64,000 nucleotides of DNA from Geovibrio thiophilus (GTDB lineage: Bacteria > Chrysiogenota > Deferribacteres > Deferribacterales > Geovibrionaceae). The position numbers were made by a program, and so were the translations under genes. Below the pieces are notes generated by a model. That model was not told the origin of the DNA. It did no database searches and was given only the letters and a program-made list of their open reading frames with translations. Location of the stretch: assembly GCF_004087915.1 (NCBI RefSeq), contig NZ_CP035108.1, positions 186,001 through 250,000 of the forward strand. Reading direction: 5' to 3'. Each line of letters begins with the position of its first letter. Positions within the stretch are counted from its first letter, which is position 1. Positions 59,712 through 64,000 of this stretch are shown here, piece after piece.

Positions 59712-62700
59712 TTGGTTCGCAAATCTATAGCGGTTTTGTTGCTTTTTATTGATATTGCCGGCTGTATTTTTTTGTACGGCAAGCTTCAGGAATCCCGCGA
59801 AAACGCGCTGGGAAACGCTGCTTCCATGCTGAGGAGCGAATATGAACGCTCCCTTTCCATGTACTCTCGCCATGTTGACGAGGTTTACCAGTCCATAGTA
59901 AATATTCCCGGGCTTACCGAATCAGTCGCCGAGGCGTGGCTCCACCCGGAAAAGCGGGATGCGATGCGTGAGGATGCGGTTCAGAAAACCTCAGTTATTT
60001 ACAACACCGTGGAAAGGCTGGGCTACACAAAAATCCAGTTCCATTTTCCCGATACGGTGAGCTTTCTCCGCCTTCACGAACGGCAGTTCTACGGGGATGT
60101 TCTCGGCGATAAAAGATACTCCGTCTACATAGCGAATATCAAAAACGGCTTCACCGAAGGGCTGGAAATGGGCAGAAGCGGGAATGCCTTCCGTTTCGTC
60201 TATCCTCTCTCCCATGGAGGAGTTCATGTGGGAACCCTTGAGATAAGCCTTGATGTGAAAGGCTTCATCACCGGAATGCTTGAAAGCTACGGCAACTACT
60301 ACTCCATGGGAGTCAAAAAGGAGGTGGCCGAGAGGAAGCTTTTCGCAGATTTTCTTAAGAACTCCGCCTCTTCGGCTTTTTCCGATGACTACATCACCGA
60401 GGGTGATCTCACAGGCTATGACTTTGACCTTTCGCAGGACATAATGCCGGCGGAAACATTCACCGCGGTAAACGACAGCCTCAGACAGAGCGTTGCGGAA
60501 AGGCTTGCCGCCCATGAAACATTCTCTGTTTATCATAAAGAGCGGGGCATAGGGGTTATCGCGTCTTTTATGCCCATAAAAAGCGTTTCGGGCGATTATG
60601 AAACCTATCTGGTGAGATACGCCATAGACACTGAGTTTGACGCTGCGTACATGCGGTTTGTCAAGCAGGCGGTGTCATTTAACCTCACTGTGCTTCTTTT
60701 GCTTATGGTTCTTCTTGTTATGGATTCAAACAGGCAGAAGGTTGTACTGGCAAACAGCGAACTGGAAGAGAAGATCAAAGAACAGGAAGAGTTTGAAAAG
60801 GAACTGAAAAAAGCCAAAGAGGAAGCGGAAGTGGCAAGCATGTCCAAGGACGTGTTTCTGGCGAATATGAGCCACGAGATCAGAACGCCGATGAACGGTA
60901 TAATAGGCATGAACAGCCTGCTGCTGAATACAAAGCTTACGGACGAGCAGCGTGAATACGCAGAAACCGTCGCCACATCAGCGGAGGCGCTGCTTGTGGT
61001 CATAAATGATATACTCGACTTCACCAAGATAGAGGCGGGGCAGCTTGAGCTTGAGTATCTGGATTTTTCCGTGAGAGAGGTTGTGGAAAACAGCGTGGAT
61101 TCCATCGCCTACAAAGCCTTTCAGAAGGATCTGGATATGGCTTTTAATGTTGACGGAAAGGTTCCCCGGCTTCTGGCGGGAGATCCGTGGAGGCTGAGGC
61201 AGATTCTGCTTAACGTAATCGGAAACGCCGTGAAATTCACCCACGAGGGAACCGTTTCCATAGATGTCAGGCTCCAGAAGGAAACCACCGGATATGTGAA
61301 GCTGCTGTTCAGGATTAAGGACACAGGCATAGGCATACCGGAAAACAGGATGGGCAATCTTTTTGACTCGTTCTCGCAGGCGGATCTCTCCATGTCGCGA
61401 AAATACGGCGGTACAGGGCTCGGTCTTGCCATAGCCAAACGCCTCACGGAGATGATGGGCGGCGAGATAGGCTGTAAAAGCCGCGCGGGGGAAGGCTCGG
61501 AGTTTTGGTTCTCCGCAGTTTTTGAAAGGGTCGCCTCAGCGGGGGCTGTAAGGGAAACAGACAGAAGGCTGGATAAGCGCCGCATCCTGATTGTGGACGC
61601 AAATGAGTTTGCGGCCTCATCCGGCGCGGACAAGCTCCGGTCTCTCGGCGCTGCCGCTGAAAAAGCGCTCAGCCTGAAAGAGGCTTCGGAGATGATACAC
61701 ATATCCGCCGCCGGAAACAAAGCCTTTGAGGCTGTGCTTATCTCCGATTCCCTGATTAAAAAAGGCGAGGCGGAATTTGACGCTCTCATGAAGGAGATAA
61801 AGCATTATCCGGGCACAAGGACAGTTCTGGCTTATCCCATGGGGCAGCATGTGTCCGCGGACTACCTCACGGAGAAGGGCTTCAACGGGCGCATCTTCAA
61901 GCCGCTGAAAGCAAACCATCTCAAAAAATGTCTTCTGGAGCTTTTCGGGTATGAGGCGGAGAACGACACTCCTCACGGAATGAACGGCGGCAGTTTTGCT
62001 CCCTATTCCTCAGAGGCGAGGAATAAGAAGATTCTCCTTGCCGAAGACAATATAGTCAACCAGAAGCTGGCGGTGACTATTTTTGAGCGTCTCGGTTATA
62101 AGGTCACAGCGGCGGAGAACGGCTTTAAGGCTCTGGAAGCAATGAGAAACGATGATTTTGACATAGTTTTCATGGATATACAGATGCCTGTAATGAACGG
62201 AATAGAAACAGTGCAGGCGATAAGGAGCGGCGAAAGCGGTGTCCGCAGAGCCGATATACCGATTGTGGCAATGACAGCGCATGCGCTCAAAGGCGACAGG
62301 GAAAAATTCATAAGCGCCGGAATGAACGACTATCTCTCCAAACCCTTCAGACATGAAGAGCTTGTGGCGATACTAAACAGATTCCTTTACAGCACCGATA
62401 TAAATGAGATCCCTTCGGAGCGCAGAAGCGGGACTTTCAGCCCGGATGAACTGATGTCCATAATGGGAGACAGGGAGTATTTTGTTGAAGTTCTTGAAAT
62501 ATTCATAAACGACACCGAAAAGCAGCTTGACGAGCTCAGGCGCGCCATTGCGGAGGCCAGTCCATGGAGAGTTATTGAGCTTGCGGTTTACCTCAAGTCT
62601 TCCTCCGGAGATCTTACCGCCTACGGGCTTGAGAGCATAGCTGCCCGAATGGAAAAATGCGCCGACGCAGAAGACATTGCGGGTGCAGAGGACTGCTACA

Positions 62701-62780
62701 ACGCCTTCGTGAAGGAATTTTATGATTTCAGAAAGGAAGCTTCCGTATATACAGAAAAACAGGACAGAGTAAATTCCTGA
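59712..62780 (+). CDS. Hybrid histidine kinase with two receivers and a degenerate Hpt domain
   Basis: I start at TTG 59712 with GAGG seven bases upstream; an in-frame TTG at 59640 has no such site. The 1022 residues comprise a membrane helix, a periplasmic Cache-like sensor, a second helix near residues 320-340, HisKA ([13 protein letters not shown], His388) and a HATPase ([22 protein letters not shown]). A first receiver-like domain lacks the acidic pocket (ILIVDANEF). The second is complete (LLAEDN, Asp822 in [12 protein letters not shown]). In the C-terminal Hpt-like domain the phospho-His is replaced by Val959 ([13 protein letters not shown]). The relay must therefore leave through a separate Hpt protein. 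Confidence 0.92.
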   Translation: MVRKSIAVLLLFIDIAGCIFLYGKLQESRENALGNAASMLRSEYERSLSMYSRHVDEVYQSIVNIPGLTESVAEAWLHPEKRDAMREDAVQKTSVIYNTVERLGYTKIQFHFPDTVSFLRLHERQFYGDVLGDKRYSVYIANIKNGFTEGLEMGRSGNAFRFVYPLSHGGVHVGTLEISLDVKGFITGMLESYGNYYSMGVKKEVAERKLFADFLKNSASSAFSDDYITEGDLTGYDFDLSQDIMPAETFTAVNDSLRQSVAERLAAHETFSVYHKERGIGVIASFMPIKSVSGDYETYLVRYAIDTEFDAAYMRFVKQAVSFNLTVLLLLMVLLVMDSNRQKVVLANSELEEKIKEQEEFEKELKKAKEEAEVASMSKDVFLANMSHEIRTPMNGIIGMNSLLLNTKLTDEQREYAETVATSAEALLVVINDILDFTKIEAGQLELEYLDFSVREVVENSVDSIAYKAFQKDLDMAFNVDGKVPRLLAGDPWRLRQILLNVIGNAVKFTHEGTVSIDVRLQKETTGYVKLLFRIKDTGIGIPENRMGNLFDSFSQADLSMSRKYGGTGLGLAIAKRLTEMMGGEIGCKSRAGEGSEFWFSAVFERVASAGAVRETDRRLDKRRILIVDANEFAASSGADKLRSLGAAAEKALSLKEASEMIHISAAGNKAFEAVLISDSLIKKGEAEFDALMKEIKHYPGTRTVLAYPMGQHVSADYLTEKGFNGRIFKPLKANHLKKCLLELFGYEAENDTPHGMNGGSFAPYSSEARNKKILLAEDNIVNQKLAVTIFERLGYKVTAAENGFKALEAMRNDDFDIVFMDIQMPVMNGIETVQAIRSGESGVRRADIPIVAMTAHALKGDREKFISAGMNDYLSKPFRHEELVAILNRFLYSTDINEIPSERRSGTFSPDELMSIMGDREYFVEVLEIFINDTEKQLDELRRAIAEASPWRVIELAVYLKSSSGDLTAYGLESIAARMEKCADAEDIAGAEDCYNAFVKEFYDFRKEASVYTEKQDRVNS

Positions 62781-62891
62781 TTTTATTTTTTTTCATCTTA
62801 ATGAAGTTTTTTATCAGCATTGATATTCATTTGTGCTATTGTTAAATATACGTTGTTAAAAATACGTGTGATTAAAAAACGGAGGCGTTAA

Positions 62892-64000
62892 ATGCGCGGT
62901 ATTCGGGTATTGTTATTGTGTGTGGTATTTTCAGTTTTTCTTGTTATGGGCTGCGGCGGAAGCAGCAGTTCATCAGGATCTACTTCGGAGAAGGGTGTTT
63001 TTACGGATGCGCCTGTTCAGGGACTCTCTTATTCCGCTGAGCCCAGCGGTCTTTCAGGCGTTACAAACGAAAAGGGCGAGTTTGATTTCCTTGAAGGGGA
63101 TAATGTAACCTTCAGAATCGGCAATTTGGTTCTCGGCTCTGTGCGGGCAACGGCGTTTGTGACTCCGTTTGACATAGCCGATTATGATAATGCGGTGGAT
63201 ATAGCCCGTCTTCTCCAGAGTGTGGGCAGCGTGAGCAGCGGAGTAATAGTTCTGGACTCTCAGGGCGCATCCTCCGTGAACGGCATAGTCAGTGATAATA
63301 TGACTCTCAGGGACGCTCTGGATGCCCTTGAAACAGGCAATGTTATTACAACGTCCGCAGAGGATGCGCTGGAGCATATGAACTCCCGTTCGATCTACGG
63401 CGCATACAGCGGCTACACCGCGCTTCGCTGCGAGCCTGACGGTTATAAGTCGGTTGATTCCGTTATGGTTTTTGACAAGGGAAAGACATTTGCTTTTAAT
63501 GTCGGAGGCTATGAAGTTTTAGACTTTCCGGATTCCGTTTCAACACCTTCTGTGGCACTGAGGAGAACTGTCAAAGTCTACAGCGGCAAAAGAACTTCTC
63601 AGGATTCTTTCAGGTTTACCGGCCTTGCCGACGAATCGGAGCTTATTTATAACATTTCCGCAAGCTCCGCTGAGGTTTTCAGCACAAGCGTATCATCTCC
63701 GGATAATTCGTGCAGCGGCACGGGGTTCATGGTGAGGGTGGCTGATGCGAAAAACGACAACGAATCCTGCGTTATGCCTGAAGAAGGTGATGATGCGGAA
63801 TACGGCATCGAGCTGTTATCCTCAAATGTATACAGCGAGGACAACTACACCGACATTCCCCGAGATATTCTGCTTAGCGTAAGTGTCAGCGGATGCAGCA
63901 TAACAGCGGAAGCGGATTTCATGGGTTATGATGAGTCTGACAACTACACAGTACTGCATAAAAAAAGCCTCAAAGGGTATGCCGACATGAGCAAACGCAG
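62892..64000 (+). CDS. Surface lipoprotein with repeat-type N-terminal domain, cut by window edge
   Basis: An ATG after GGAGGCG begins a frame open to the window end (369 codons and part of the next). The lipobox is SVFLVMGCGGSSSSSG (Cys21), followed by a Ser-rich linker and a domain starting VFTDAPVQGLSYSAEPSGLSGVTNEKGEF. That pattern, a substituent-like Ig/cna-B domain, is widespread in secreted proteins of Deltaproteobacteria and relatives. The rest is beta-rich, with several scattered cysteines. It is probably an exposed or secreted protein of unknown role. Confidence 0.85.
   Translation, partial: MRGIRVLLLCVVFSVFLVMGCGGSSSSSGSTSEKGVFTDAPVQGLSYSAEPSGLSGVTNEKGEFDFLEGDNVTFRIGNLVLGSVRATAFVTPFDIADYDNAVDIARLLQSVGSVSSGVIVLDSQGASSVNGIVSDNMTLRDALDALETGNVITTSAEDALEHMNSRSIYGAYSGYTALRCEPDGYKSVDSVMVFDKGKTFAFNVGGYEVLDFPDSVSTPSVALRRTVKVYSGKRTSQDSFRFTGLADESELIYNISASSAEVFSTSVSSPDNSCSGTGFMVRVADAKNDNESCVMPEEGDDAEYGIELLSSNVYSEDNYTDIPRDILLSVSVSGCSITAEADFMGYDESDNYTVLHKKSLKGYADMSKR

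Overview
The window reads as a stretch of a Gram-negative, anaerobically respiring, signalling-rich bacterial chromosome. Genes are closely packed, often overlap by 1-20 bp, and use ATG, GTG and TTG starts. A periplasmic nitrate reductase cluster of the napM-A-D-G-H type (no napB or napC), a large multiheme cytochrome c, a heme-containing sensor kinase, an ornithine-lipid gene pair and many REC/Hpt/PAS/GGDEF proteins point to a Deferribacteres-like organism (Geovibrio/Denitrovibrio relatives). This placement is inferred from gene content only. No rRNA is present, and a marker-gene search would be needed to settle it.

Layout. 1-5.1 kb (minus): an ArsR-type regulator followed by TolC, adaptor and RND permease genes; the permease runs off the left edge. 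5.2-8.9 kb (plus): a small Hpt protein, an SRPBCC-SDR fusion, an unknown membrane protein and an EamA transporter, all with overlapping ends. 9.0-15.0 kb: a membrane-anchored REC-Hpt protein split by an exact 65-bp tandem duplication, then a second RND adaptor/pump pair. 15.0-18.7 kb: a MocR regulator with its operator, a DUF2917 protein, FeoA plus a tiny Cys-rich FeoB-associated protein (no feoB), Fur, and MntP behind a structured leader. 18.7-21.7 kb: a TonB-dependent receptor and TonB gene behind a promoter overlaid by a 10-bp-arm palindrome. 21.7-27.5 kb: a sensor kinase and NtrC-type activator, an AT-rich orphan gene, then a consensus sigma-54 promoter driving a 9-10 heme cytochrome. 27.5-29.7 kb: tRNA-Asn, a ferritin-like protein and an aminotransferase.

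At 29.92 kb an intact tRNA-Leu(TAA) is the insertion site of a 4.3-kb AT-rich integrative element. It is bounded by 59-bp direct repeats (29950-30008 and 34192-34250) and carries a tyrosine integrase, an excisionase-like HTH protein, a HUH-type replication initiator and three genes I do not recognise. A nested cruciform in its largest internal gap is a candidate replication origin. Beside it lie another AT-rich gene and a Phd/RelE toxin-antitoxin pair. 35.6-42 kb holds two GGDEF proteins flanking a DUF3365 heme-sensor kinase. 42.2-46.9 kb is the nap cluster. 47.1-50.5 kb is a glycine betaine/proline-type ABC importer (ATPase, permease, binding protein). Its permease and binding-protein genes are separated by three 129-bp units of a structured repeat, and a diverged single copy lies before the tRNA-Leu promoter. 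50.7-56.7 kb: a MarR regulator, a radical SAM protein, a PHP-glycosyltransferase fusion, and divergent olsB/olsA. 56.7-64 kb: a GAF-PAS kinase, a VanX-like dipeptidase, a hybrid kinase with a degenerate Hpt domain, and a lipoprotein cut by the right edge.

The observations most worth following are the structured repeat family whose stems change while its unpaired segments stay fixed, the HUH-Rep integrative element with its candidate origin, the 65-bp duplication that splits a signalling gene, and the sigma-54 control region of the multiheme cytochrome.
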